A DNA stretch of 64,000 nucleotides from Bathymodiolus brooksi. Taxonomy: Eukaryota; Mollusca; Bivalvia; Mytilida; Modiolidae. Positions 1-10,939 of the stretch are shown here, piece after piece. The notes beneath the pieces were generated by a model, which was given only the letters and a program-made list of their open reading frames with translations, did no database searches and was not told the origin of the DNA. Both the position numbers and the translations under genes were made by a program. Location of the stretch: the NCBI GenBank assembly GCA_963680875.1, contig OY804575.1, forward strand, positions 27,385,034 through 27,449,033. The letters are read 5' to 3'. The stretch's first letter is position 1. The number at the start of each line of letters is the position of its first letter.

Positions 1-115
1 ATGGCCAAGTCTATAATGATTTTTGTTTATGACATGGCCAAGTCTATAATGATTTTTGTTTATGACATGGCCAAGTCTATAATGATTTTTGTTTATGACA
101 TGGCCAATAGTTTAT
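1..115. repeat. 33-bp tandem repeat, about 3.5 copies, running off the window edge
   Basis: Three identical 33-bp units beginning atggccaagt and ending tttatgac are followed by a diverged partial copy (atggccaatagtttataatg). The array starts at base 1, so its true length is unknown. Perfect identity of the copies implies recent expansion or gene conversion. Confidence 0.95.
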
Positions 116-627
116 AATGATTTTGAGTCAAGTTAGAGACATTTATAAAAAAACAGAACCTTCATACCATATGCATGCAAGACAGATAAAAGGCTGTCAG
201 TATGACAATATATTGTGGTGTAATGTCTAGCATGCTCACATCTAGTGTGGTAGTAGATTGTGGGTTTGATCAATGGTTAGGTCAAACCAAAGACTATAAA
301 AGTGGCACTTGCTGCTTCTCTGCTCTACAGCATACAGTATTAAGGAGTAAGAGCAAAGACCAAAAGAACAAAAAAGTTCTGGCCTAAACAGTTGTCTAAT
401 AAAAATCCACTATTTGACCTTATGATTAAAGGTCAAGGTCACATTGACCTCATTCTTATATGTCAGTTTATATTGTGATTGAAGTACAATACAATGCAAT
501 ACTATTACAGTAAATCAGGTTTCTACATAATACATTGTGCACTCACAAACAAAAAATGCACTGAAGATCTGTTGAGAACAATATGGTATATATAATGACC
601 TTATTATATTGATAATTAAAATTTTAC
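116..627. other. Non-coding sequence downstream of the last placed MAGI exon
   Basis: AT-rich, with no ORF resembling a protein family. The only notable string is the palindromic half-site pair at 436-450. No further phase-1 MAGI exon was recognised here, so the next exon is probably before base 1. Confidence 0.5.
436..450. promoter_or_regulatory. Perfect IR3 nuclear-receptor-type palindrome
   Basis: AGGTCA-cat-TGACCT is a perfect inverted repeat with 3-nt spacing, the consensus geometry of an estrogen-receptor-type element. A further overlapping half site (AAGGTCA) lies directly 5'. Nothing shows that it is bound; it sits in repeat-rich intron or flank DNA. Confidence 0.2.
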
Positions 628-672
628 CTTTAGATTGGTGATCTATTCCACCATTAATAAACCGATTATGAT
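628..672 (-). CDS. MAGI: MAGI exon, 45 nt, linker after PDZ2
   Basis: A pyrimidine-rich acceptor (tatttttcag) precedes the exon and the donor gtaaaatt follows. It starts and ends in phase 1, so its 15 codons can be included or skipped without changing frame. The peptide is DHNRFINGGIDHQSK with the split Asp codon completed from the previous exon. There is no recognisable domain; the call rests on splice signals, phase fit with the 5948-6032 exon and position. A symmetric exon of this size is a natural cassette exon. Confidence 0.6.
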
Positions 673-1816
673 CTGAAAAATAATAGATACTCATTACTTA
701 TCTATAAAACATTAATTCTACATCAATTTTGAACACCAACTTTCCAGTCATCTGAATATTAAATCTTGTAGATATTTTAACTATATCAACATGAATTACA
801 TAATTTTAATTCTTACCTGGTTATACAGGTAACTGCAGTGAAATTCCAATTTCAGCATCTAGTTTCCCAAAGCTATCATTGATTTTTGTGTGAAATATCA
901 AGAGCATTAAAGGAGTGAAAGTCTAATAAGAATAACAAGCTGCCTCTATATTGAAATGCAATATTCCATAAATAATATACTAATATAGCAATAGCTCTTT
1001 TGTTCAGAATATTTACAACAGTTACACTATCTGATTAGAAAAGTCAGAAGAATCAATTTTGTAGCAGGGGCTGTGTCATGGTTGTAACCGTGCAACAATG
1101 TTAAAATTTCAGAAATTGGACAAGAACATGGACATTGAATTGTGTGGACAGAATGGTGCTGATAAGTCACGGTGCTGCACCACACTAAAATAGCCTAGGA
1201 AAACAATATATATTTCTCTATCTTAAAAATACTAGGACAATATGATTACCAACATTGAATAATTACTTCAAGAACATACACAATAGTTGGGCAATAATTA
1301 AAATGTTTAAACATCATTTCTTTTGTCCATTAATTGAGGGAAGAATGTTTAAGATAATAGCTAGCCTGGTAATTTGTAATACCATTACATTTAACATTCT
1401 AGCTTTAAAGAAGTTTACAAGAAACACATTATATGAACATTATTTACAAATGTTTGCCAATCTTCTCAGGCCAGATGTAATATTAATATCATTTAGTCAT
1501 TTATTATCTTGTACATGTACCCTTAATGTTTGTTCCACACACACAAGAAATGAGAATCTGACTAACATGGGGCAATTCAACTCAGAATTAGTTAAAAAAA
1601 CCAAAAAAACCCAAAGAACATTGGTTAGACTTATTCTCATTAATATAATATTAAACATGACATTATCAATATCGGTGGCCATAATTGAAATTATAATTTC
1701 AAAATGCTGTAAATCTCAATATATTCTGATAAGGAAAGTGCCATAAAGCTTAACTAAACTCTGGCATCAAAAACCTGATTAAAAATATCATAATATCTGA
1801 TACCAAACCGGGATTA
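673..1816. other. Intron sequence, no recognised feature
   Basis: AT-rich intron DNA between the last placed MAGI exon and the LINE. A 163-codon open stretch on the plus strand (1255-1746) has low-complexity composition and resembles no family known to me. Confidence 0.5.
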
Positions 1817-4800
1817 GGGACACCAAAGAGAAAACTGTTTTGGGACTGATGATAGTGAGGCTAGTTATTTTGACTTTAATAAAATACCTAATAATATTGA
1901 AATTGATGACCTTGAATTGTCTGAAAATGATTGTGTTGTAAATAAATCGTTTAATGTATTAAATACTAGTAGTACTAATCAGATTAGTGACACTAATGTT
2001 AACAATGACTCTTCATTACTTGTAGATACTGATGTAACAGATATAGGTAATGTTAGTAGGAATTGTCATTATGAAAATACATGTAATCTCAATATTTTAA
2101 GTCTTAACTGTTGTGGTGTTAAATTACGTCTGCAATATCCTGAATTTTGTCAACTTGTATGTAATCAGGATATTATATGTTTACAAGAAACAAAAACTGA
2201 TGATTTGGATACAATTGAACTACCAGGTTACATATTTAAAATGAAAAATAGAAAAAAAATTGGCAGAAAATCTGGTGGAATGATATTAGCATATAAAGAA
2301 TCGTTAGAAAATTATATTGAATTGTTAGATATAGAATCAAAGTATGTTTTATGGTTCAAAGTTTCATCAAAATTAGTAAACCTTAACGAAGACGTCATTT
2401 TTGGTAATGTGTATATTCCCCCAGAAGGTTCACCTTATTTTCAACCAGATACTTTTGATCAAATAGAAAATGAAATTCGAACTTTTTCACAAAATTATAA
2501 ATACATCTCTTTATTTGGTGATTTTAACAGTAGAACTGCAGAAGAACCAGACTTTATTGATTTTGAGATAAATGAACATGAAGAAGACTTTACTGAATTT
2601 TTACAAAATGATTTGGCTACTCTTAATGAATTAAATATAGATAAAAATAGAAAAAATGTGGACAAAATTAAAAGCAGATCTGGTAACAATTTGTTAGACA
2701 TTTGTAAAGCAAACAATTTATTTATTGTAAATGGCCGTATTGGTGATGATAAAACCAAATCAGGAAAATTAACATGTAAAAACTCAAGTGTTGTTGATTA
2801 TTGTATTTGTACATGTAGTTTTTTTACAATTTGTTTACAATTTTAAAGTACTAGATTTTTGTCGTTTGTATTCTGATGTTCACTCTCCAACTATTACAAA
2901 TCTCAAATTTAAACTTGCCGCGGGGAATGATCAATCGACTAGTAATAATAGTAATGATATTCTCGCCGATAATAGAGCTAAGAAATGGGACGCGTCGAAA
3001 CATACGGCTTTCAATAATAATATAGATAAAGAAAAGTTAAATGGATTATATAATGAAATTGTGAACACATTAATCGATGATATAGATAAAGATAAAGTCA
3101 ATTCGTTTGTCAGTGAACTTTGTAATCTTTTAATTGACAGTGCGAAAACAACCTTTGGAACTCACAAATATAAAACCAGACCCGATACATGTAATAAAAA
3201 ACCTAAGGGAGATAAACCCTGGTTTAATTATGAGTGTAAAGTTGCTCGACAAAATTATCGTAAACTAAAACGGAAATTAAAAATAAAACGAACAGAAGCG
3301 TTGAAACAAGATGTCGCTGAAGCCGAGAAACGATACAAAAAGACGCTTGACAAACATAGTAAAATTTATCGTGCAGATATGCGTAAGAAGATAAAAAAAT
3401 TAAAAACATCAGACCCAAAAGAATACTGGAAACTGTTGAATAAGGATAGGGATAGAAAACAACCCAACATCCCTTTGGGAGACTTATTCAAGTTTTTCAA
3501 AAACCTGAATAAAGCTCCCGATGAACTTCTTGTACAACAAGAGAATTTTGATACAGATCTCCTTGATAATGTTAATATTGGTCCCCTAAATGAAGAAATT
3601 AATTTCAGTATAACGCAAGAGGAAATACTTCGCTGTATTAAGAAGTTAAAAAATAATAAAGCTTGTGGAGAAGATTATGTTGTAAACGAATATATAAAAT
3701 CTACATCAGAACTGTTTCTCCCTACTTATGAGAAGATATTTAATGCAATTTTTAACTCTGGTGTAATGCCCGACATTTGGCTTGTAGGTAGTATAAAACC
3801 AATATACAAAAATAAAGGCAATCCACTTGATCCAAAAAACTTCCGCCCGATTACTATCCTTAGCTGCCTTGGTAAATTATTCACAGCTATATTAAATGAA
3901 AGACTATGTCGTTTCTCGGAAGAAGCTCTCTTGATGAACGAAAACCAATTTGGCTTCCGAAAATCTTATTCGACGACGGACAGTTTTTTCACATTATTTT
4001 CGTTTTTTGAGATCTTAAAAAGAAAAAAGAAAAAACTGTTTTGTGCCTTTGTCGACTTCGAAAAGGCTTTTGACACGGTATGGAGAGATGCATTATGGTA
4101 CAAATTACTATTGAATCACATAAATGGCAAAATGTATACTATTATTCTAAATATGTACACAGATGTTAAATCATGTATAACCTATAATTATTGTAAATCT
4201 GATTATTTTAACTGTGATATGGGAGTGAGGCAAGGGGAAAATTTATCCCCTTTTCTATTTGCTATGTTCCTAAACGATCTACAAATGTTTTTTGAAAATG
4301 CAAGTCTTAATGGTTTAGAAACAGTTTCAAACTGCATAGAGGATAAGTTGAATATTTATTTAAAGCTTTTTGCACTTTTATATGCTGACGATACTGTCCT
4401 ACTGGCTGAAACCCACGATGATTTACAAATATTTTGAATAAATTCGGTGAATATTGCAATACTTGGAGATTAAAAGCAAATACTGATAAAACTAAAGTTA
4501 TAGTTTTTTCCAGGGGGAGACAATCAACCAATTTAAAATTTACATTGAACGGGTCTGAATTAGAAATTGTTAATGAATTTAATTATCTTGGAATATTGTT
4601 TAACAGGACAGGAAACTTTAACAAAGCTATTAAAAAGCAAGCTGAAAAAGCTACAAAAGCAATGTTTGAAGTTTTGAAAAGAGGTAGAACACATAACTTA
4701 TCAATTGAATGCCAGCTTGAACTTTTTAACAAAATGGTAAAACTACTATATGGTTCAGAAATATGGGGTTTTAGTAAAAATATTCAATGTCTTGAAAAAG

Positions 4801-5570
4801 TACAACTTAGATTTTGCAAGCTGTTATTGAAATTAAAAACATCGACACCTAGTTATATGATATATGGTGAACTTGGATTGTTTCCTATTGAAATTGATGT
4901 AAAATTAAGAATGATATCATATTGGGCAAGACTGTTAACCGGTAAAGAAACAAAACTCTCATATTTATCTTATAAAATTTTGTATAACCTTTTTATTGAT
5001 GAAAATCTGGATTTTTCGTGGATTAAACATGTTAAACACATTTTTGATGATACAGGCTATTCCTACATTTGGTCTCAACAATTCTTTCAAAATTCCGACC
5101 TGCTTTTAGCTTTAATTAGGAACCGTCTCCATGAGCAGTTTACACAGGAGTGGCATTCTCTGATACAAAACTCACCAAAAGCTATCAATTATAGATTATT
5201 TAAAGACAACTTTGAATTCGAAAATTATTTCAATATTTTGGAAGACAAAGATATATATACACTATGTAAATTTCTAACCACAAACCACAAATTACCGATA
5301 GAAACTGGACGGTGGAATGGTATCGACAGAGAAAATAGACAGTGTTTAAAATGTAATAGCAGATCTATTGGTGACGAATTCCACTATATTATGGAATGTC
5401 ATTTTTTTACTGAAAATCGATCCCAACTAATAAGTAGATATCTTACTCAAAGGCCAAATATATTAAAATTTAAACAAATAATGTGTACTTCTGAAAAAAT
5501 AAAACTAGAAAAGTTATGTAGATTAATAAGAAAAATCAACAGATCAGATATTCTCTTGGCTAATACTTAA
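1817..5570 (+). pseudogene. LINE ORF2 (endonuclease + reverse transcriptase), two frameshifts
   Basis: ORF2 proteins nick target DNA and reverse-transcribe the element RNA. Part one (to about 2846) holds endonuclease motifs: LSLNCCG, ICLQETK, LFGDFNSR and SSVVDY. Near the T-run around 2819-2826 the frame shifts by one into part two (to 4437), which continues the endonuclease (YSDVHSP) and then the reverse transcriptase: NFRPITILS, FVDFEKAFDTV, GVRQGENLSPFLFA and the catalytic LLYADDTVLLAE. A second one-base shift near 4425-4437 moves to part three (4434-5570), with the NYLGILF thumb motif, LLYGSEIWG and a terminal CLKC...H...C knuckle (about 5343-5400). The two shifts disable a protein of about 1,250 residues. 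Codons are otherwise open, so the decay is fairly recent. Confidence 0.88.
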
Positions 5571-5722
5571 CTCCTACTGTTGTAATGTAAATATTGTATG
5601 TATATGTATTTGTATATCTGTTATTTATTTGTCATGTATGTGTTGTGTTGTATTCTTATATGTAACTTCTCTATACCATTGTAATGTATGGTTTATTTGA
5701 GAATAAAGATTCTTAGTCTTAG
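1817..5722 (+). mobile_element. Non-LTR retrotransposon (LINE), inactivated, antisense in a MAGI intron
   Basis: The element encodes an apurinic-type endonuclease followed by a reverse transcriptase and a C-terminal Cys/His knuckle, which is the ORF2 order of LINEs. The reading frame opens just after a stop near 1811; no upstream gag-like ORF1 is seen, so the copy is probably 5'-truncated. After the stop at about 5570 there is a T- and A-rich 3' region ending in AATAAAG and a short ATTCTTAGTCTTAG tail near 5722, in keeping with clades that end in short simple repeats rather than poly(A). Both ends are approximate and no target duplication was found. Clade not assigned. Confidence 0.88.
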
Positions 5723-5947
5723 ATAAGAAAATTAACCATAAAAATCATAAAGCTTCCCTGAACCTATGGAAAATCTGGTTATAAATCACTCTTGAAATAT
5801 GACTTTCATATCTTAAATTTATGTGTGCAAATGTATGGCATATACTTTATATGAAAAGAATAGATTCTTACTCGTATCGGTTTTTTTTACTTCTGCTGAA
5901 AAAAAAATTCAAAATAAAAAAAAAAGATAAAAAAGTACAACACTTAC

Positions 5948-6032
5948 CTAATGAATTTTTATCTTCATTGAAAAAGAAAGCACCTGGATTACTACTGAAA
6001 CTTGTATCTGATGTATTGCCTTCTGATTTTGG
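5948..6032 (-). CDS. MAGI: MAGI exon, 85 nt, linker after PDZ2
   Basis: Acceptor gacattttag and a strong donor gtaagtg bound an exon that starts in phase 0, matching the phase-0 end of the 7062-7099 exon, and ends in phase 1, matching the 628-672 exon. It encodes a Ser/Asn-rich peptide beginning PKSEGNTSDTSF and ending NEDKNSL. Mammalian MAGI proteins have a similarly low-complexity Ser-rich stretch after PDZ2, but the sequence itself is not conserved enough to prove it. Support is from phase and splice signals. Confidence 0.7.
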
Positions 6033-6074
6033 CTAAAATGTCAAAAGTTCTACATGAGTATGATTTTTCTATTA

Positions 6075-6201
6075 CAGGGAAACCTGTCTAAACCAAACCC
6101 TGAATAAATCGGAATCCTGTATAAACCGAACTTTCAATAAAGTGCCAATGTAGGAAATCTTTGTTAATTTCACCTGGGTTCAGTTTAGACAGGTTTTACT
6201 G
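6075..6201. mobile_element. Pogo/Tigger-like MITE (127 bp, TA target site)
   Basis: The ends are inverted copies, CAGGGAAACCTGTCTAAAC on the left and the complement of CAGTAAAACCTGTCTAAACT on the right, with TA on each side (6073-6074 and 6202-6203). CAGT-AAACC ends and a TA target site are typical of pogo/Tigger non-autonomous elements. No coding capacity. Confidence 0.75.
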
Positions 6202-6826
6202 TATTCAAAACAAAACAACTATAGGTAATCATTGTATGAAAAACATCTGTAATTAAAGATTTGTCTTTAGACAGGTAAATGATATATAAACCATTGTTTA
6301 ACCAACAGTTGTTTGTTTAACAGCACTTTCAGCATTATTAATTCTGCATTACATAAAACATGATACAGACAAGCCATAAACAGGTCTGACTGAAAAGAAA
6401 GAAATCACTAAAGTATGGACACAATTTACTCCTAGAATACCTGTCGCTCTACCATATGTTTTACCTTACAGATCTCTGATGAGAGTAACAGGATGTGTGC
6501 TACTAGATGAGCAGGAACTGCTTACCCTTACAGAGCAGATCAGTTCACCCTAAGATTTTTTTGGGGGGGTGGGATTTCCTGTCTGTCCTTTGATTTATGG
6601 CTTTTGAATTACCCCTTTGGTATCTTCAAACTTTCTCTTAGTTTTCTGAGTAGTGTTTTGTAGATCATTGTTTGTTTTTTGTCCTTTTTCTTTTGAGCCA
6701 TTGTATTGTCTGCCCTTCCTCAATTTACAGCTTCTCATTACTCCTTCAGTATCTTCAAACTTCTCTTTTTTCTTACAGTGTTTTATTATGTAAGTACAAA
6801 CAGTATATATATATAATATATATATA

Positions 6827-7036
6827 GGGGTTAGGGTTATGGTATTTAACACCACTTTCAACTATATTTCAAATTCAGTTATATCGTGGCAGTCAGTTTT
6901 ATTGGTGGAGGAAACCAGAGTACCCGGAGAAAACCACCGACATGCGGCAAATCACTATCAAACTTGATCACATAATGTTGTATTGAGTGGGATTCAAACT
7001 CACAACGTTAATGGTGATAGGCACTGATTGCACAGG
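6827..7036 (-). repeat. V-SINE-like repeat, copy 1 of 7
   Basis: Read on the minus strand the copy runs from a tRNA-like T-arm (GTGAGTTTGAATCCCACTC) through the conserved core TTCTCCGGGTACTCTGG / TTTCCTCCACCAATAAAACT to GTTAAATACCATAACCC. Six more copies occur in the window. The core resembles the molluscan V-SINE/RUDI type as I remember it; family assignment is inference. It ends 26 bp short of a MAGI exon. Confidence 0.75.
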
Positions 7037-7061
7037 TATGTATATATATATATATACTTAC

Positions 7062-7099
7062 TGCATTACTTGATGGTTTTCTACTTCTCAGAGGAACAC
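7062..7099 (-). CDS. MAGI: MAGI exon, 38 nt microexon just after PDZ2
   Basis: Acceptor gtttatttcag and donor gtaagtat bound 38 nt. The first two bases complete the Gly codon begun at the end of the PDZ2 exon, giving QRGG-VPLRSRKPSSNA; the exon ends in phase 0. Vertebrate MAGI proteins also continue from the RGG at the end of PDZ2 into a basic Pro/Ser-rich stretch. The other two frames contain stops, so the frame fit is informative. Basic composition suggests a flexible linker. Confidence 0.72.
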
Positions 7100-7103
7100 C
7101 TGA

Positions 7104-7965
7104 AATAAACATACATGTAAATACAATACAAATGTTATACAATTCCTTCCAGCTGCAACAGTAAAAACTACAGTTAAATTAATATATATCGTATATGTTG
7201 TCAAATAAACACAAACGATCAATAAGTACAACTTTGAAAACTGATCATAGTGGTAATAAAGAACACATTATCTGGCAAAAATCATCATTTTCATTTTTTG
7301 TAAGATTATTTTACTTACATGTACATATAAAAATGATTTATTTTAGAAATTCCCCATTTGTAAGATTCACAAGTTTCCAATATAATTCCACATGGTAAAT
7401 TAATCTTTAAAAAAAACCTTCTGTTTATAGAAAAATGCTGGAGTCAATTACAGGTATATAGGAATGTGTGAAATACACATCAAAATCAACTGATTGATTA
7501 ATATCCTCAGGTAAAAACAGGATCATTTACTTATCTAAGAATGAACTATTCAACTTCATCTAGCTATCATTGCCAAGAGCAGTAGTACAGAAATCCATCA
7601 GCCATATACTTAAACAGAGTCTTATCCTTTTATTTCTATTAAAGTTTTCCCATCCAAACACTTTTTATTATATAAACAAGATCTGATTTCTTACACAAAA
7701 CATTTTAAACCATATAAAATGATCAGCAACAACTGAATGTTAAAGAAATTTATTGAGAAGCATGAATTCTAACTTTAATCAGCTTATCTATTGCGTTAAT
7801 GTTCAACAATGGAAGCTTGAAAAAAAAATACTGGATGAAATATTGATTAAAAATGTGTGGATTTCTATATATACAAAATGTATATATATATATATATATA
7901 TACGTCTGAAAATTAAACCAAACAGTGTTAGAATTAGATTTTAGAGCTGTCAAATTTTTGTTCTT
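7104..7965. other. Intron sequence with a (TA)n microsatellite
   Basis: Intron between the PDZ2 exon and the 38-nt exon. It holds a TA dinucleotide run at about 7880-7902 and otherwise nothing recognised. Short open frames on both strands overlap the TA run and are not coding-like. Confidence 0.5.
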
Positions 7966-8170
7966 CCCTCGACGGGATTTGAACCCACACCATTGTTACA
8001 CTGCAGCACCATTCGCTTAGCCTTACGTCCAGCGCCCTAGACCACTCGACTACATCCACTCCCTAAAAAAAGGAGCTTCAATAGTCGTAGTGTTACCTTG
8101 TCTCGTAAGGCAAATCTAGGGATAGGCGTAAGACATGTGTATAAGCGTGTGTAGATGGTACATATATACT
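7966..8170 (-). repeat. tRNA-derived SINE, Leu/Ser-like head
   Basis: On the minus strand, TAGTCGAGTGG fits the polymerase III A box and GGTTCAAATCC the B box, with spacing like a long-variable-arm tRNA. A true tRNA is unlikely because the sequence has extra bases and mismatched stems, so it is read as a SINE head or tRNA pseudogene. The downstream extent is approximate. Confidence 0.6.
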
Positions 8171-8330
8171 TAATATTATAATTTGACAGCAATCTAACTC
8201 AGCAATTTTTAATATATTGGATAGGATAATGAAGAATTATTCACTATACAGTCACAGGAAATAAAGTATATATATTTATAAAAAAAAAAGCTTTCATAAG
8301 AAATTAACAACCTCCCCCCCCCCCAACTAC

Positions 8331-8525
8331 AAAGTATACAGCAGACTTATCAGTAAGGGGTGGTACTTTTACCCACTTAAAATGTTAGTTGGTACCTCCT
8401 AATTTCAAAGACTGTTGCATAAAATATTCATGAAAAATGTTCAAATTTAAAGAAAAAAGTACCACCTGTAAATAGTGAAGTACTGGTACACTTGAAAAAT
8501 ATTGAAAGTCCTGATACAGTGACTA
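8331..8525. repeat. Diverged repeat shared with 38692-38800
   Basis: The strings GGTACCTCCTAATTTCA, GTTGCATAA(A/G)ATATTCA and CACTTGAAAAATATTGA occur here and again at 38692-38800 in the same order. The GTACCTCCTA motif also lies near the right end of the hAT-like element at 29615-31214, so these may be its non-autonomous relatives. A C-run lies just before it (about 8312-8325). Confidence 0.6.
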
Positions 8526-8531
8526 ATAATA

Positions 8532-9540
8532 AATTAGGTGATACTTAGATCTCTATTTACATGTAGTTCTACAGAAATTAGATGATACTTAGATCTCTAT
8601 TTACATGTAGTTCTACAGAAATTAGATGATACTTAGATCTCTATTTACATGTAGTTCTACAGAAATTAGGTGATACTTAGATCTCTATTTACATGCAGTT
8701 CTACAGAAATTAGATGATACTTAGATCTCTATTTACATGTAGTTCTACGGAAATTAGATGATACTTAGATCTCTATTTACATGTAGTTCTACAGAAATTA
8801 GATGATACTTAGATCTCTATTTACATGTAGTTCTACAGAAATTAGATGATACTTAGATCTCTATTTACATGTAGTTCTACAGAAATTAGGTAATACTTAG
8901 ATCTCTATTTACATGTAGTTCTACAGAAATTAGATGATACTTAGATCTCTATTTACATGTAGTTCTACAGAAATTAGGTGATACTTAGATCTCTATTTAC
9001 ATGTAGTTCTACAGAAATTAGATGATACTTAGATCTCTATTTACATGTAGTTCTACAGAAATTAGGTGATACTTAGATCTCTATTTACATGTAGTTCTAC
9101 AGAAATTAGATGATACTTAGATCTCTATTTACATGTAGTTCTACAGAAATTATGTGATACTTAGATCTCTATTTACATGTAGTTCTACAGAAATTAGATG
9201 ATACTTAGATCTCTATTTACATGTAGTTCTACAGAAATTAGATGATACTTAGATCTCTATTTACATGCAGTTCTACAGAAATTAGATGATACTTAGATCT
9301 CTATTTACATGTAGTTCTACAGAAATTAGATGATACTTAGATCTCTATTTACATGTAGTTCTACAGAAATTAGGTGATACTTAGATCTCTATTTACATGT
9401 AGTTCTACAGAAATTAGGTGATACTTAGATCTCTATTTACATGTAGTTCTACAGAAATTAGATGATACTTAGATCTCTATTTACATGTAGTTCTACAGAA
9501 ATTAGATGATACTTAGATCTCTATTTACATGTAGTTCTAC
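8532..9540. repeat. 44-bp satellite array, about 23 copies
   Basis: The unit reads GATGATACTTAGATCTCTAT followed by TTACATGTAGTTCTACAGAA and ATTA, 44 bp. The main variation is GATGATACTT versus GGTGATACTT, interspersed rather than in blocks. Divergence is a few percent per unit. The last copy breaks off at TTCTAC before unique sequence. No coding meaning. Confidence 0.97.
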
Positions 9541-10288
9541 ATGTTATTGGTGGCAAAATTAGGTGATAACTCGCTTATGAATATGCAATCTTAAAATGTG
9601 AGCATGTATTTCATATAGATCATACACCGAAGTTTAAAGAAATGGTGCTGAAAATGTAACTTACTTTTCAAGACAAAATAATGCCATAATCCCTTCAACA
9701 GAAGCTTAAAATGATATGATATAGTTTTTATTTATCAAAGTTTTTTTTAAGGTAAAATTAAGTTAGTGAGGTCGTAATGATCTAATAATTTCACTCAGAC
9801 TTGTAATAGAAATGCTATGACAAGACAAGTTGTAACCTCTACTTCTTTGTACCTTATGTTGATTAAGTTCATAATATTGATTTACATATCATTTCTTTAA
9901 ATAGCTCATTAGAATAATACTACAAGTATATATCGCTTTAGATATGTGACAAAAATTTTCTTTATAAACTTTAGGAACTTGAACAATAAAGTCAAAATTT
10001 TAATTCATTTTTAAGGAGATTATGATCATTGTTTTGAAGAAAAAAATATATACAGATTGCTATATGGCCTTTTCCATAGGCATCAGGATATTATCCCAAG
10101 ACATGTATATGTCTGTGCCTTGGCTGATGTGGAAAAGGCCATGTAGTAAGCTGTTTATCATATTCTCCCTAAAGAGTTATTTTCACAGGTGCACAGAACA
10201 AGGGGGTTTACTTTCGCCTGTATAACATACATTATATACACCAAATTTTTTAAAAACTGAAAAACAACAAATAAATTTCAACACTAAC
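9541..10288. other. Intron sequence containing a 79-bp hairpin
   Basis: AT-rich intron DNA. Apart from the hairpin at 10064-10142 nothing is recognised. Confidence 0.5.
10064..10142. repeat. Hairpin with 13-bp perfect arms
   Basis: ATGGCCTTTTCCA (10064-10076) is the exact complement of TGGAAAAGGCCAT (10130-10142). Inside, CATCAG pairs with CTGATG and AGACAT with ATGTCT, giving a stacked stem with small bulges. It lies about 150 bp into the intron after the PDZ2 exon. It could be a small foldback element or an RNA structure. Confidence 0.7.
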
Positions 10289-10939
10289 CTCCTCTCTGTA
10301 CCACTATTTTTGTTTCCACTCCTTTTGGACTTTCCTTAAGAACTTGAACAATTTGTCCGTGAGACATGTCTTTCACATTTATACCGTTTATTTCCTGGAG
10401 AATATCACTCTCTTGTAAATCCTTACACCGAGGTTTATCTAGAATTTGTTTCACTCGTTGTCCAAAAGCACTATCAGCAATTGTGAAACCAAATCCCATT
10501 TCTCCACGAACAATATGCATCGTCAATGTTTCAACTTTCGATGAAGAATCTAAAACGTCAGGCGTATTATCATTGTGAATACTGCTGCCACTTCCGTGTA
10601 GAGAATTATTAGAGTTTGATTTCACTGATCTTGTCAGATCAGGTAATGACTTAGGGTTATTTGCGGAGGTAAAATTCATGTTTGAATTGGGATGATTTTC
10701 CAGATGAAATGCGTAACTTGGGGGTGATTGTACCGAAGGTGTGTCTCCCGATGGCACTGTCACAGCAACTGTCACTATTATTTCAGTATTTGGGTCATTG
10801 GAATCAAAAGGTAACGAATAACCACGGCAAATAGATAAACTAACTTTTTGTAGTGGTTGTATTGTTTGAAACAAATTAACTATATCCTGGTGTGAATAGC
10901 CTAGCACACACTTGTCATCTACATAAATGAGAACATCAC
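10289..10939 (-). CDS. MAGI: MAGI exon, 651 nt: end of PDZ1, linker, all of PDZ2
   Basis: Acceptor ctcttttatag and donor gttagtgt bound 216 codons. The first part finishes PDZ1 (DVLIYVDDKCVLGYSH ... ICRGYSLPFDSNDPN), very close to the vertebrate MAGI segment around CVLGHTH and CRGYPLPFDPDDPN. A Ser/Asn-rich linker follows, then PDZ2 from about residue 145 of the exon: VETLTMHIVRGEMGFGFTIA with the carboxylate-binding loop MGFGF, then QRVKQILDKPRC and the closing VVQRGG. PDZ domains bind C-terminal peptides; these two recruit junction or synaptic membrane proteins in MAGI. The Met codon inside the open stretch upstream belongs to intron and is not a start. Confidence 0.95.

Noticed and set aside
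815..838. 16-nt MAGI microexon (ctgcag acceptor, gtaagaat donor)
   Set aside because: Its length would shift the frame between the 5948-6032 and 628-672 exons, which already join in phase without it.
1255..1746. 163-codon plus-strand open frame
   Set aside because: AT-rich, no family resemblance, no splice or promoter support, and overlapped by an equally plausible antisense frame.
7966..8075. Functional tRNA gene
   Set aside because: A and B boxes are good but stems have mismatches and extra bases, so a SINE head is more likely.
8532..9540. CRISPR array
   Set aside because: Repeats are contiguous with no spacers and the DNA is eukaryotic; it is a satellite.
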